From: Pedobacter sp. Leaf170
GTDB taxonomy: Bacteria > Bacteroidota > Bacteroidia > Sphingobacteriales > Sphingobacteriaceae
Assembly (NCBI RefSeq): GCF_920984665.1
Contig: NZ_CAKLBP010000001.1
Span: 524,858-588,857, forward strand
Reading direction: 5' to 3'
DNA length: 64,000 nucleotides
Made by a program: the position numbers and the translations under genes. Under the pieces are notes generated by a model. It did not search any database, was not told where the DNA came from, and was given only the letters and a program-made list of their open reading frames with translations. This document shows positions 26,880 through 36,623 of this stretch, piece by piece. Each line of letters opens with the position of its first letter. The first letter of the stretch is position 1.

Positions 26880-28046
26880 ATGAGTAAAAGAGACTATTAT
26901 GATGTACTTGGCGTAACCAAAAGCGCATCAGCAGATGAGATAAAAAAAGCTTATCGTAAAATGGCAATTAAATATCATCCGGATAAAAATCCCGGAGATA
27001 AAGCTGCCGAAGATATGTTTAAAGAGGCTGCTGAAGCTTATGAAGTATTAAGCAGTGCTGAGAAAAAGCAGCGTTACGATCAATTCGGACATGCTGGCGT
27101 AGGCAGTAGCGCTTCGGGTGGTTACGGCGGTGGCAACATGAATATGGACGACATATTCAGCCAGTTTGGCGATATATTTGGAGGTCATAACCCTTTCGAA
27201 AGCTTTTTTGGAGGCGGCGGAGGTGGTGGCCAGCAACGTGGCGGCCGTAGAGTTGCAAAAGGCTCAAATCTTCGTATTAAAGTAAAGCTTACTTTAGAAG
27301 AAATTGCACACGGAGCTGAGAAAAAAATTAAGGTTAACAAGTTAATTTCTTGTAAAACCTGCGATGGTACCGGCGCCAAAGATAAATCATCAGTAAATAC
27401 TTGCGGAACTTGTGGCGGTAGCGGACAAGTTCGTAGAGTAACCAATACCATTTTAGGTCAGATGCAAACTGCATCTACCTGCCCTACTTGTAATGGCAGC
27501 GGACAACAAATTACTGCAAAATGTAATGTTTGCCATGGTGATGGTGTTGTACGTGGTGAAGAAACCATTACCATAAACATTCCTGCTGGTGTAAGCGAAG
27601 GCATGCAATTAAGCATGAGTGGTAAAGGTAATGCAGCTCCCAATGGTGGCGTACCAGGCGATTTAATTATTTTAATCGAAGAAACACAACACGAAACCTT
27701 AAAACGCGAAGGCAATAATATTGTTTATGATTTGCATTTAAGCTTTGTTGATGCCGCACTAGGTATGAGCATAGAAGTGCCAACCATTGATGGTAAAGCG
27801 AAGATTAAAATTGAACCAGGCACACAAAGTGGAAAATTATTACGCCTTAAAGGCAAGGGTTTACCAGAAGTAAATTCCTATCACAGAGGTGATGAGATTA
27901 TCCATATAAATGTTTGGACACCTAAGGCATTAAGCAGCGAAGAACGCAGCATGTTAGAAAAGCTAAGAGATTCTGCTAACTTTAAACCACAACCTGGTAA
28001 AAATGAAAAAAGTTTCTTCGATAGAATGAAAGAATATTTTGAATAA
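26880..28046 (+). CDS. dnaJ: Chaperone protein DnaJ
   Basis: All type I DnaJ parts are present in 388 residues: J domain with the HPD motif in [11 protein letters not shown] (about 32-42), a Gly/Phe-rich stretch (74-118), four zinc-binding CxxCxGxG repeats ([32 protein letters not shown]), and the C-terminal substrate-binding domains. DnaJ delivers unfolded clients to DnaK and triggers its ATPase. Follows grpE; a strong terminator lies 16 bases after the stop. Confidence 0.97.
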   Translation: MSKRDYYDVLGVTKSASADEIKKAYRKMAIKYHPDKNPGDKAAEDMFKEAAEAYEVLSSAEKKQRYDQFGHAGVGSSASGGYGGGNMNMDDIFSQFGDIFGGHNPFESFFGGGGGGGQQRGGRRVAKGSNLRIKVKLTLEEIAHGAEKKIKVNKLISCKTCDGTGAKDKSSVNTCGTCGGSGQVRRVTNTILGQMQTASTCPTCNGSGQQITAKCNVCHGDGVVRGEETITINIPAGVSEGMQLSMSGKGNAAPNGGVPGDLIILIEETQHETLKREGNNIVYDLHLSFVDAALGMSIEVPTIDGKAKIKIEPGTQSGKLLRLKGKGLPEVNSYHRGDEIIHINVWTPKALSSEERSMLEKLRDSANFKPQPGKNEKSFFDRMKEYFE

Positions 28047-28061
28047 AATAAATATAATAGC

Positions 28062-28096
28062 AAAGCCGATACTTTTAATAAGTATCGGCTTTTTTT
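28062..28096 (+). terminator. Intrinsic terminator after dnaJ
   Basis: AAAGCCGATACTT (28062-28074) and AAGTATCGGCTTT (28080-28092) pair over 13 bases around TTAAT, followed by more T. It can also serve the convergent minus-strand gene that ends at 28116. Confidence 0.92.
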
Positions 28097-28115
28097 ATGG
28101 TCAAATATCTGCGAT

Positions 28116-28967
28116 TTAAGCTTTAATTTCTATTCGTGAATTTTTGTTATCAAATTCAGCCGAAACAACTTTTTCAAGTTTTGTACCTATTATCTTATTT
28201 TTTTCTTCAACAACGTCGTAGCCTTTTTCTTTTAAATAAAATTTAAAAGCACGAATTTGGTCAATCTCAAAATCAGCTATAAATTGATTAAATACAGTTA
28301 ATATTCTACCAAGTTCGTCATCATCAAATTTATTAATTTCATCGTTTTGAATGGTAAAAACCATTGCTCCGGCACCATAATCGGCTATATAGTAACCAGT
28401 AGTTTTAAAAAGGCCCGAAGCTGTTAACCCAATTAAATGCATATCAATATTTATGGCTTCAAAACTATCAAGTTTTAAAAATTCTATGTCATTTTCTTCA
28501 CCATAGGCTTTTAATTCATTTGCATGAAGTAAAGATTTTTCATCATGCCCTACTGCAGTATTTGCCCAGGCCCACAACCAGGTATTAGTTGTACGAGAAT
28601 ATGAACCCAAAATTTTAAATGAAAATTCAATCTCGTTACCAAAATTAATTTTCTCATTAACCATATCTAAACTCCAGGCATTATCGCCAATGACTTTAGC
28701 AATATTTATCTGCTTATCAAAAGCAATAGTGCCAAACCTTTCGATTAAATCCTGATCTGATTTATGAAATTTAGTATATTTCATGGAAACTACTTTTGCT
28801 TCATAAGGTTTATCATCTTTCCGCTGGAAAAATTTCTTGAGTAAATCTGTTCTATCAGAAATTAAATGCGTAACCAAAGAGCCTGAGCTAGTTCTAAATT
28901 TAACTACGTTGCTACGGCTAATTTTTTCTTTACTAGCATCATTTAGATTATTTAACTGATGTAACAT
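28116..28967 (-). CDS. DUF6882-like hypothetical protein
   Basis: A 283-residue soluble protein. The middle segment ILGSYSRTTNTWLWAWANTA (near residue 112) is the type of Trp-rich motif seen in the DUF6882 family, and AINIDMHLIGLTASGLF follows. The C-terminal 80 residues look like a separate small alpha/beta unit with KAFKFYLKEKGYDVVEEKN. There is no signal peptide. Function unknown; the family call is from memory. Confidence 0.6.
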   Translation of the reverse strand: MLHQLNNLNDASKEKISRSNVVKFRTSSGSLVTHLISDRTDLLKKFFQRKDDKPYEAKVVSMKYTKFHKSDQDLIERFGTIAFDKQINIAKVIGDNAWSLDMVNEKINFGNEIEFSFKILGSYSRTTNTWLWAWANTAVGHDEKSLLHANELKAYGEENDIEFLKLDSFEAINIDMHLIGLTASGLFKTTGYYIADYGAGAMVFTIQNDEINKFDDDELGRILTVFNQFIADFEIDQIRAFKFYLKEKGYDVVEEKNKIIGTKLEKVVSAEFDNKNSRIEIKA

Positions 28968-29299
28968 ACTATTTGGTTAGAATTATAATGATAAAAATTT
29001 TTAATCGCTTTGCGAAAGCATCGAAAATAAAATATATCAAATCATATAAAAAGCAGACTGCTTAATTAAATGAAAAGAATGAGGATCTTCATCTATAAAA
29101 CACTGAATTTTAGTAATTTATAACGAAAAACTATTTACTTTATTACACGAAAATAAAAAATCAAAAAATTTCTAATTATAACATCATGGTTTTTCGCCTA
29201 AAGTTTTCAGATATTTAATGGTAACAATGGCGTTAAGTGTTAAGAAATTTGTAACGTTTAATCAATTTTACCGACTAATAATCAAAAACATTAACCGTA
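28968..29299. other. Intergenic region, no gene seen
   Basis: A 332-base AT-rich gap between two divergent genes. It should hold both promoters, but I find no convincing TTTG/TAnnTTTG pair. The only structure is a short imperfect hairpin around CGCTTTGCGAAAGC (29007-29020). Confidence 0.5.
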
Positions 29300-30199
29300 A
29301 TGCTTGACGTAAAAAATATTGTTAAAAAATATTCCAACCACATAGCGCTAGATGATGTAAGTCTGAATGTTGAGCAAGGAAAAATCTTTGGTTTACTTGG
29401 GCCAAATGGAGCTGGCAAAACATCGTTAATTAGAATTATAACTCAAATTACAGCGCCCGATAGTGGCGAAGTAATTTTTAATGGCAAAAAACTAAATTCT
29501 AACCACATTAATCAAATTGGTTACCTGCCCGAAGAACGCGGCTTGTACAAAAAAATGGAGATTGGCGAACAAGTGCTCTATTTATCCAAACTAAAAGGTT
29601 TATCAACTGCTGAAGCAACCAAACGCATTAAATTTTGGTTCGAAAAATTAGATATGGGTAGCTGGTGGAATAAGAAGGTTGAAGATTTAAGCAAAGGTAT
29701 GCAACAGAAAGTTCAGTTTGTAGCAACCATTTTGCATAACCCGGAACTTATTATTCTGGACGAACCATTTTCGGGTTTCGACCCTGTTAATGCTGATTTA
29801 ATAAAGAACGAGATATTAGAATTAAACGCAAAAGGAACAACCTTTATATTTTCTCCACACCGAATGGAAAGCGTGGAAGAATTATGCGATAATATTGCCC
29901 TGATACATAAATCGAAAAAAATACTAGATGGTAGTGTAGACGAAATAAAAGCATCGTACAGAAACAATACTTACACCATTGAATTTGTTGGCAATGAGAA
30001 TTTTGATAATAATGAAATATTCGAAATTGAAGAAAGAAGCGAATTTAAAAACGTTTCCAGATTGAAATTTAAATTAAAGAGCAATTACACTGCTAATGAT
30101 GTTTTAAGGTTTATGCTTCCGAAGGTAGATATAACCCACTTAGAGGAAGTTGTGCCCAGCATGAATGATATTTTTATTGAACGTGTAAAAACTAAATGA
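29300..30199 (+). CDS. ABC transporter ATP-binding protein, NatA-like
   Basis: A 299-residue ATPase with Walker A GPNGAGKTS (35-43), signature LSKGMQQK, Walker B LIILDEPFSG and an H-loop region reading FSPHRMES. A C-terminal extension of about 80 residues (DUF4162-like) is typical of ABC-2 exporters. It overlaps the permease gene by four bases (ATGA), so the two form one exporter. The pair recalls NatAB of Bacillus, a sodium extrusion system, but the substrate here is unknown. Confidence 0.88.
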   Translation: MLDVKNIVKKYSNHIALDDVSLNVEQGKIFGLLGPNGAGKTSLIRIITQITAPDSGEVIFNGKKLNSNHINQIGYLPEERGLYKKMEIGEQVLYLSKLKGLSTAEATKRIKFWFEKLDMGSWWNKKVEDLSKGMQQKVQFVATILHNPELIILDEPFSGFDPVNADLIKNEILELNAKGTTFIFSPHRMESVEELCDNIALIHKSKKILDGSVDEIKASYRNNTYTIEFVGNENFDNNEIFEIEERSEFKNVSRLKFKLKSNYTANDVLRFMLPKVDITHLEEVVPSMNDIFIERVKTK

Positions 30200-31536
30200 T
30201 GAACAAAACTTTACTCATTATACAACGGGAATATCTATCGAGGGTTAAAAAGAAATCATTTATTATAATGACTTTTTTAACACCCTTAATCATTGCGGGC
30301 TTTTATGGCCTGATTATTTATTTTTCTATCAAAGGTATTAATGATAAAACTGATAAAATCGCTGTTATCAATCAAAATAAAACCTTAACAGAACAACTCG
30401 CCTCCAATAAAAACGTAACGTACGAATATGTAAATCAACCTTTTGATAAGTTAAAGGCAAACTTGAACAAAAGTGGCTATGATTATATTTTACTCCTGCC
30501 CGATTTTGATATAAATGCACCCAAAGGCATAGAACTTGTTGGAAAAAAACAGGCAGGTTTAACACTTGATGGTCGAATATCAGACTCAATTGAAGATTTA
30601 ATTCGGGATTATAAATTAAAACGTTCCGGAATATCGCAGAAAGATTTAGATAATCTGAAGAGCAATATCAATATCAACACAAAAAAAATTAGTGATAAAG
30701 GTGAAGAGGAAAGCAGCAGTGCAGGCGCCAGTACAATAATCGCATTTGTAGCAGGCGTACTGATGTTCATGTTTATTATGCTCTACGGCGTACAGGTTAT
30801 GCGTGGCGTTATCGAAGAAAAAACCAGCCGAATTATTGAGGTTATGATTTCTTCAGTTAAACCATTTCAGCTAATGCTGGGTAAAATTATTGGAATAGCC
30901 ATGGTTGGCTTAACTCAATTTTTACTTTGGATAATATTAACATTTTCTATTTCGGCCGTGGCCGTAGGTATTTTTGTAAATAAAGAAGATGCTAAAAAAA
31001 TAGTGGCCAATAGCCAGGTTGGACCGGTCAATCCATCTGCACAACAAATACAAAAAGCTGCACTAAGTGATGGCCCGATTGGAAATATCCAACAAAGTAT
31101 TCAAAATTTAGAGCTTGGTAAAATAATAAGCATCTTCATTTTTTACTTTTTAGGTGGATACCTTTTTTATAGTGCGCTTTATGCCGCAATTGGTTCGGCT
31201 GTAGATAGTGAAACAGAAACACAACAGTTTATGATGCCGGTAATGATGCCGCTACTGCTTGGCTACGCATTATCTTTAAGTGTAGTAACTAACGACCCAT
31301 ACGGAAATATAGCTTTTTGGTTATCGATGATTCCCTTTACCTCTCCTATTGCGATGGCTGTACGCCTACCCTATGGCGTACCTGCCTGGGAATTAGGTTT
31401 ATCAATGGGTATTTTAATAGTTGGATTTATAGGAACGGTTTGGTTTGCTGCAAGAATTTACCGCGTTGGTATTTTAATGTATGGCAAAAAACCTAGCTTG
31501 AAAGAAGTTTTTAAATGGTTTTGGTACAAAAATTAA
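30196..31536 (+). CDS. ABC-2 type transporter permease, NatB-like
   Basis: The 446-residue membrane protein has one N-terminal helix (about 20-42), a large extracytoplasmic loop (43-175), and five or six C-terminal helices, with MRGVIEEKTSRIIEVMISSVKP between the second and third. That layout is the ABC2_membrane_3/NatB pattern. It is the partner of the ATPase gene it overlaps. Substrate not predictable. Confidence 0.87.
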   Translation: MMNKTLLIIQREYLSRVKKKSFIIMTFLTPLIIAGFYGLIIYFSIKGINDKTDKIAVINQNKTLTEQLASNKNVTYEYVNQPFDKLKANLNKSGYDYILLLPDFDINAPKGIELVGKKQAGLTLDGRISDSIEDLIRDYKLKRSGISQKDLDNLKSNININTKKISDKGEEESSSAGASTIIAFVAGVLMFMFIMLYGVQVMRGVIEEKTSRIIEVMISSVKPFQLMLGKIIGIAMVGLTQFLLWIILTFSISAVAVGIFVNKEDAKKIVANSQVGPVNPSAQQIQKAALSDGPIGNIQQSIQNLELGKIISIFIFYFLGGYLFYSALYAAIGSAVDSETETQQFMMPVMMPLLLGYALSLSVVTNDPYGNIAFWLSMIPFTSPIAMAVRLPYGVPAWELGLSMGILIVGFIGTVWFAARIYRVGILMYGKKPSLKEVFKWFWYKN

Positions 31537-31627
31537 TGTAGAGATATACTCAAGCTATATCGATTTAAACATACAAAGAATACTCTAATTTCATTTTAAC
31601 TTTACGGCAGCTAAAAACTATTTTTTT

Positions 31628-32344
31628 GTGAAGAAAGTTATCATTATTGGTGCTACATCTGGTATTGGAGAACAATTAGCCAGGCAAATGGCAGCATTAA
31701 ATTATCAGGTTGGAATTACGGGCAAAAGGCAGTTATTGTTAAATGAGATAGAACGTAGTAATCCTGAAAAAATCTGCACATCGTGTTTTGATGTTAACGA
31801 CGATGAAAATCTTATTGATAACTTAAATGAGTTGGTTGAAAGATTGGGTGGCTTGGATATATTTATTTACAGTGCAGGTATCGGCGATGTAAATGAAGAA
31901 CTAAACAATGTTATAGAGCAAAATACCATTCGTACTAATGTAATGTCGTTTACAAATGTTATCAATTGGGCCTTTTATTATATTTCTAATCAGCAACACG
32001 GACAAATTGCAGCAATTACATCAATAGCAGGTTTAAGGGGCAATAACATTGCACCAGCCTATAATGCATCCAAATCTTACCAGATAAACTACATGGAAGC
32101 GCTTTACCGCAAGGCTTATCAAATGAAGTTACCCATAAATATATTGGATGTGAGGCCTGGCTATGTTGATACCGCAATGGCAAAGGGCGACAAATTATTT
32201 TGGGTAACACCCGTAGCAAAAGCAGCCAGACAAATTATAAAAGGTATTGAACAGAAAAAAAGCGTAATTTACGTAAGCAGTGGATGGCGTTTGTTTGCAT
32301 GGCTATTTAAAGCTACTCCGAGAAATATATATAAAAAATTATAA
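31628..32344 (+). CDS. Short-chain dehydrogenase/reductase
   Basis: A Rossmann-fold oxidoreductase of 238 residues. The cofactor loop GATSGIGEQ is at 7-15, the NAG-like strand reads IYSAGIGD, and the catalytic set is the Ser of ITSIAG with Y-N-A-S-K. The GTG start puts the glycine loop at the usual place. It lies three bases before the Ppx/GppA gene, so they are probably co-transcribed. Substrate unknown. Confidence 0.88.
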   Translation: MKKVIIIGATSGIGEQLARQMAALNYQVGITGKRQLLLNEIERSNPEKICTSCFDVNDDENLIDNLNELVERLGGLDIFIYSAGIGDVNEELNNVIEQNTIRTNVMSFTNVINWAFYYISNQQHGQIAAITSIAGLRGNNIAPAYNASKSYQINYMEALYRKAYQMKLPINILDVRPGYVDTAMAKGDKLFWVTPVAKAARQIIKGIEQKKSVIYVSSGWRLFAWLFKATPRNIYKKL

Positions 32345-32347
32345 AAC

Positions 32348-33274
32348 ATGCGTTTTGCGGTAATAGATATAGGTACAAATACATTTCATTTAATAATTGC
32401 AGAATTTGTAAATGAAAAATTTGAGTTAATTTATAAAACCAATGTTGCTGTAAAACTTGGAGAAGGAAAAATAAATGAAAATTTAATTATTCCCCTTGCA
32501 TTTGATAGAGGCATTAATGCTTTAAAGGGATTTCGCAAAACGATAGATGGATTTAATGTTGATAGATTAAGAGCAACTGCAACCTCTGCTGTAAGAAGTG
32601 CAAAAAATAGCCAAGATTTTGTAAACGCTGCAAAAAATGAAGCTTTAATAGAAATTGAAACCATAACAGGCGAAGAAGAAGCTGAACTGATTTACAAGTC
32701 CGTTAAACTTAGCGGAGCGATAAAAGATCTATCGTTAATAATGGATATTGGCGGCGGAAGCGTAGAATTTATTCTCTGCGATACACAATCATTAATTTGG
32801 AAAAAGAGTTACAACATTGGTGCAGCTCGCTTGCTTCAGCAATTTTTTAAATCAGACCCAATTTCTGATGAGGATAAAAATGCTATCCTCTTCCTCATAC
32901 AAACCCAATTGCAAGATTTATTTGAGATTTGCGAAAAGCATCAGCCACAAATTTTAATTGGTTCTGCGGGTGCATTTGAAACATTTGCAGAGCTTATCAT
33001 CATAAAAAATAACCAAAATATATCAATCGAAAACATTAAAACGTACGATTTTAATTATGATGACTACATAGAAACCACTTTGAGGCTACTAAACAGTACT
33101 CATCAGCAAAGAACAGAATTGCCGGGCCTTATTCCTTTAAGGGTAGATATGATTGTAATTGCGGCCCTGTTAACGAATTACGTATTAGGCCGAACAAAAA
33201 TTAATCAGCTAAAATTATCTACTTATGATTTGAAAATGGGTGTTCTTGCTTCAATGATTAAATCTATAAAGTAA
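32348..33274 (+). CDS. Ppx/GppA family phosphatase
   Basis: A 308-residue member of the actin/ASKHA-type fold: first phosphate loop FAVIDIGTNTFHLIIAEF at 3-20, second MDIGGGSVEFILCD near 137-150, and a SAGAFETFAELI segment. It carries only the catalytic domain pair, as in short Ppx proteins. Such enzymes hydrolyse polyphosphate or pppGpp. Which one cannot be told here. The 3' end overlaps the convergent maf gene by 11 bases. Confidence 0.88.
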   Translation: MRFAVIDIGTNTFHLIIAEFVNEKFELIYKTNVAVKLGEGKINENLIIPLAFDRGINALKGFRKTIDGFNVDRLRATATSAVRSAKNSQDFVNAAKNEALIEIETITGEEEAELIYKSVKLSGAIKDLSLIMDIGGGSVEFILCDTQSLIWKKSYNIGAARLLQQFFKSDPISDEDKNAILFLIQTQLQDLFEICEKHQPQILIGSAGAFETFAELIIIKNNQNISIENIKTYDFNYDDYIETTLRLLNSTHQQRTELPGLIPLRVDMIVIAALLTNYVLGRTKINQLKLSTYDLKMGVLASMIKSIK

Positions 33275-33830
33275 ATTTTAGTAATGCTGCGTACAATTTT
33301 TCAGTAGGCAAGCCCATCACATTAGTGTATGAGCCATTCATGCGTTTTACAACTGCCAAACCCCACCAATCTTGCACGCCATAACTACCAGCCTTATCGT
33401 AAGGTTTAAAATTATCAATGTAAAAATCTATTTCTTCACTACTTACCAATCTACATTCAACTTCGGTTTTATCATAAAATGATGAAATTTTATCGCCTTT
33501 TACGATGGTAACACCTGTGTAAACCTCGTGTTTGTTTCCTGATAATTTAGCAAGCATTTCCTGTGCATGTTCTCTGTTTTTTGGTTTACCCAAAATCTCG
33601 CCATTTAAAGCCACAATTGTATCAGCAGTTATCACAATTTCATGCTCAAACTTAAAGGCTTTAGCTTTTTGTTCGGAGATGTAAACAGCAATTTCTTCAG
33701 GTTTTAAATTTTCAGGATAGCTTTCATCTACATCTTTTAACTCTACTTTAAAATTTAAGCCCATAAGCTTTAAAAGTTCTTGCCGGCGTGGCGATTTTGA
33801 GGCGAGTACAATTGATAAATCCTGAAGCAT
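33264..33830 (-). CDS. maf: Maf family nucleotide pyrophosphatase
   Basis: A 188-residue protein with the Maf signature LASKSPRRQELL at 9-20, the DESYPE segment, ITADTIVALNGEILGKP and the C-terminal YGVQDWWGLAVVKRMNGSYTNVMGLP. Maf proteins hydrolyse nucleoside triphosphates such as dTTP, UTP or modified nucleotides to monophosphates and act as house-cleaning enzymes. The substrate class is not decided by eye. Confidence 0.93.
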   Translation of the reverse strand: MLQDLSIVLASKSPRRQELLKLMGLNFKVELKDVDESYPENLKPEEIAVYISEQKAKAFKFEHEIVITADTIVALNGEILGKPKNREHAQEMLAKLSGNKHEVYTGVTIVKGDKISSFYDKTEVECRLVSSEEIDFYIDNFKPYDKAGSYGVQDWWGLAVVKRMNGSYTNVMGLPTEKLYAALLKFTL

Positions 33831-33860
33831 TATAAATATCTAATTTGAATGAGGCAAAAA

Positions 33861-33890
33861 TAAGAAAAGCGACCTAAAGCCGCTTTCTTA
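33861..33890 (-). terminator. Terminator after the Spy-like gene
   Basis: AAGAAAAGCG and CGCTTTCTT enclose ACCTAAAGC with one bulge. On the minus strand a T-rich tail follows. It lies 20 bases past the end of the gene at 33911. Confidence 0.6.
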
Positions 33891-33910
33891 TTCAAATTTT
33901 TTACTAAGAA

Positions 33911-34297
33911 TTATTGTCCGCCACCTTGCATACGGGCTTCCATTGCTTTTTTGCGTTCATCTAACCAAGCTTTAAAAGCAGGTTTTTGTTCTGCTGTTAA
34001 AACACCATCAATTTTGGTGTTGGTTTCTTCATTCATTTTCGTCATTTTCTCTCTCATACCCGACATGTCGCCAGCTGCTGCTTCTCTAGCTTTTGCCATT
34101 TCTGCACCTTGAGCGGTGTAAATTGCCAAAACTTTAGTTTTTTGCTCGTCGCTAAGTTTTAATTTTTCAGCTAACATATCCGTACTTCTTTTAGCACGCT
34201 CTTCAGGTGTACCACCCATACGTCCGCCACCTTGCTGAGCATTTGCATAAGTTATTACTGAAAATAACAAAGCACAAATCATCATTAATTTTTTCAT
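33911..34297 (-). CDS. Spy/CpxP-like periplasmic protein
   Basis: A 128-residue protein with a signal peptide (1-20, ending in NAQ), a Gly/Met-rich linker, and a helical body with KLKLSDEQKTKVLAIY and VLTAEQKPAFKAWLDERKK, two LTxxQ-like turns as in Spy/CpxP/DUF4890 proteins. Members act as periplasmic chaperones or stress sensors. The C-terminus is Met/Gly/Gln-rich. A role in envelope stress is an inference. Confidence 0.75.
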   Translation of the reverse strand: MKKLMMICALLFSVITYANAQQGGGRMGGTPEERAKRSTDMLAEKLKLSDEQKTKVLAIYTAQGAEMAKAREAAAGDMSGMREKMTKMNEETNTKIDGVLTAEQKPAFKAWLDERKKAMEARMQGGGQ

Positions 34298-34512
34298 CTT
34301 ATTTGTTTTTAGTTGAATTTAGACTTATTGGAGTTCTGCAATTAGTAAAGGTTTAACCCGATGTTGTAACTTAGTTATTACGATTAAAAGTCCAGTATAT
34401 TTATTTGCTTAAAACACAAATTTTGAACAAGTAAAAATTGGGTTTCAAAACATTAAAAAACAATGCTAGTGAATTCAGCTTAGCTTGAGGATTGATTAAT
34501 TTTGAAAATGGG

Positions 34513-35040
34513 CTATTTCCCAGAATCTACGGCCAGCGGATTTTCATCATACCATTTGCCTTGTACTTTCATTACTTTTTCGATAATGTCGCGTACCGCA
34601 GTTTTGCCACCATTATATGGCGATATAAATGTTGAAATGGCTTTTATTTCTTCTACAGCATCTGCAGGGCAAGTTGGTAAACCTACCAATTTCATAACCT
34701 TCAAATCCGGAATATCATCGCCCATGTATAAAACTTCTAAGGCGTTAATATGATTTTCCTTCAGGTAATTATTAAAAATTTCTACTTTATCGCCGGCAGC
34801 TAAGAAAACATCTTTAATACCGAGATTAAAGAAACGTTTAGCCATTGCAATACCGTCTCCGCCAGAAATTATACAAACATTATAACCCTTTTTTACAGCT
34901 AACTGCATCGCATAACCATCCTTAATGTTAAAAGTTCTAAGCGATTGTCCGTTATCTGTTACCTGAACAGAACCATCAGTTAAAACACCATCAACATCAA
35001 AAATGAATGTGGTAATTTCTTTTAGCTTTTGAAGAAACAT
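34513..35040 (-). CDS. kdsC: KdsC-type HAD phosphatase
   Basis: A 175-residue C0-type HAD enzyme: nucleophile motif FIFDVDGVLTDG (12-23), motif II IISGGDG, and motif IV MGDDIPDLKVM. Length and the DGVLTDGS context fit KdsC, which removes phosphate from KDO 8-phosphate in the lipopolysaccharide core pathway. Other sugar phosphates are possible for this family. It lies downstream of DUF2520, Fdx and IscX genes on the same strand; kdsA and kdsB are not in view. Confidence 0.85.
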   Translation of the reverse strand: MFLQKLKEITTFIFDVDGVLTDGSVQVTDNGQSLRTFNIKDGYAMQLAVKKGYNVCIISGGDGIAMAKRFFNLGIKDVFLAAGDKVEIFNNYLKENHINALEVLYMGDDIPDLKVMKLVGLPTCPADAVEEIKAISTFISPYNGGKTAVRDIIEKVMKVQGKWYDENPLAVDSGK

Positions 35041-35141
35041 CTTGCTGTAGGTTGAAAAGTTACGAGGTAAAAGTTGAGAAGCTAAGCTTCGTATTTAGAT
35101 TTCCTAAACTTATAATAGGCAACACGAAGCCCAAAACAAAA

Positions 35142-35387
35142 CTAATCTTGGTTATCTCTCCACTCGTAAACCCAGGCAGATTGTATTTGCTCTAAATGAC
35201 CTTCATTACTTTCTTCGCGGGTACCTTTAAAGTTTGGTAATGATAAAACCCATTCTAATAACTCGGTAAAGCGAATGCGGTAAATTTTTGTTTCTCCAAA
35301 TTCGTCACCAAATTTTTCATACAAAGACATTGCAATATCTTCATAATCGTTCCAGTAAAATGGTAATGCAAATTTATCGTTATTCAT
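35142..35387 (-). CDS. iscX: IscX-like Fe-S assembly protein
   Basis: An 81-residue acidic protein. The core FYWNDYEDIAMSLYEKFGDEFGE, IYRIRFTELLEWVLSLPNF and ESNEGHLEQIQSAWVYEW follow the IscX pattern of a winged-helix protein with W-x-D, RFTDL and SNE-LE-IQ-AW positions (only the core segments are quoted). IscX binds IscS and adjusts Fe-S cluster assembly. The neighbouring ferredoxin gene 97 bases upstream supports this, as in isc operons. Confidence 0.8.
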   Translation of the reverse strand: MNNDKFALPFYWNDYEDIAMSLYEKFGDEFGETKIYRIRFTELLEWVLSLPNFKGTREESNEGHLEQIQSAWVYEWRDNQD

Positions 35388-35483
35388 GTTATGTTAGATT
35401 GTAAAGTTAAATGTTTTAATTGTTAGCCGACAGGTGTGAACATGCTTACTTCTATACACTTCGGACTAAATACTCCAGACTGA

Positions 35484-35816
35484 CTAATGGCCCATAAAAC
35501 CAGATTGATCTGGAATGGTAACCTCGATATCACCATTAATTATAATGCATTGACAACCCAGGCGAGAAGTAATTCGCGGACGAACAGCTCTATCGATAAA
35601 ATCTTCTTCCTTATCAGAAATTTCTTCGATGTTATCCATACCCTTGGTTACATAAACATGGCATGTGCTGCAACCACAAACACCGCCACAGTTGTGTTGT
35701 AAATCAATACCATTATCAAGGCAAACATCTAAAACAGATTCACCGGCTGCAATTGGTAATTCTACCGATTCGTGATCTGCTTCTTCAAAATTTATTTTTA
35801 GTTTAAAAATGCTCAT
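35484..35816 (-). CDS. fdx: 2Fe-2S ferredoxin, Isc type
   Basis: The 110-residue ferredoxin has the Isc/adrenodoxin cluster pattern C-G-G-V-C-G-C-S-T-C (residues 43-52) with the last ligand in RLGCQCII. It supplies electrons for Fe-S cluster assembly. A TACTTTTG box on the minus strand (35834-35827) lies 10 bases before the start. iscX follows. There is no iscS or iscU in view. Confidence 0.9.
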   Translation of the reverse strand: MSIFKLKINFEEADHESVELPIAAGESVLDVCLDNGIDLQHNCGGVCGCSTCHVYVTKGMDNIEEISDKEEDFIDRAVRPRITSRLGCQCIIINGDIEVTIPDQSGFMGH

Positions 35817-35826
35817 AATTGTGTTG

Positions 35827-35834
35827 CAAAAGTA
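35827..35834 (-). promoter_or_regulatory. Candidate -7 box TACTTTTG for fdx
   Basis: Fits TAnnTTTG on the minus strand, ten bases before the fdx ATG at 35816. No definite -33 box. Confidence 0.4.
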
Positions 35835-35856
35835 ATAAGCAAAAGCCGCAATTGTG

Positions 35857-36621
35857 CTATTTATGTGTTATTTTAATGCTGTTGCTTAAAGTTTGATAAA
35901 TATCCTGCAATGCCGGCAGGCTACTTAACATGTTTAAATGCTCGTTTATAGTGTTTTGATCATTACGAATAGCCGGTCCGGTTTGAACATCAACTGGCAT
36001 ATTCGTCATCACTTTATCTGCTGTTTCAGCAATTAGTGGTCTTATAATATCAAACTCAAGATTGTTAATATTTAAAATCTGGGCAGCCAGGGCATATAAA
36101 TGATTTGGAAAATTGCAGGCAAAAACCGCAGTTAAATGTAAAACCTTACGCTTCGCTCCATCTAATAAATAAACGCTATTTGTTAGCTTATTTGCTAAAT
36201 GTTCTAATTGAAATAAATTATCTTTTGAATCTGCCTCAATACAGAGTGGAATATTTTCAAAAGAAATAGATTTACCCTTAGAAAAAGTTTGTAAAGGATA
36301 AAAAACGCCGCTTTTTAGGCCATGCCTCGACAAAACATTAATATCTGTAGTGCCCGATGTATGTGCCACCATGCCATTAATACCCGAAAGTTTAGCTGCA
36401 ACTTCATCAATTGCATCATCTTTTACCGAGATAATATATAAATCAGCTGTGCTTACTAAATCTGCGTAGTTCGAAATCGCTTCTGCATCTACCTCATTAG
36501 CAAGCTGTTGAGCATTATTTAAATTCTGACTGTAAACCTGAACAATATTTTCGCCTTTGGCTACCAATGCCTTGGCTAAATGTGTGGCAACATTTCCAGA
36601 ACCTAATAATACGATATCCAT
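35857..36621 (-). CDS. Rossmann-fold protein with DUF2520
   Basis: A 254-residue protein. The N-terminal NAD(P)-binding domain opens DIVLLGSGNVATHLAKAL, and the C-terminal helical DUF2520 domain contains HLTAVFACNFPNHLYALA. The layout is like F420-dependent or 6-phosphogluconate-type reductases. Substrate not known. It lies two bases after ccmF on the same strand and upstream of the fdx-iscX-kdsC group. Confidence 0.85.
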   Translation of the reverse strand: MDIVLLGSGNVATHLAKALVAKGENIVQVYSQNLNNAQQLANEVDAEAISNYADLVSTADLYIISVKDDAIDEVAAKLSGINGMVAHTSGTTDINVLSRHGLKSGVFYPLQTFSKGKSISFENIPLCIEADSKDNLFQLEHLANKLTNSVYLLDGAKRKVLHLTAVFACNFPNHLYALAAQILNINNLEFDIIRPLIAETADKVMTNMPVDVQTGPAIRNDQNTINEHLNMLSSLPALQDIYQTLSNSIKITHK

Positions 36622-36623
36622 AC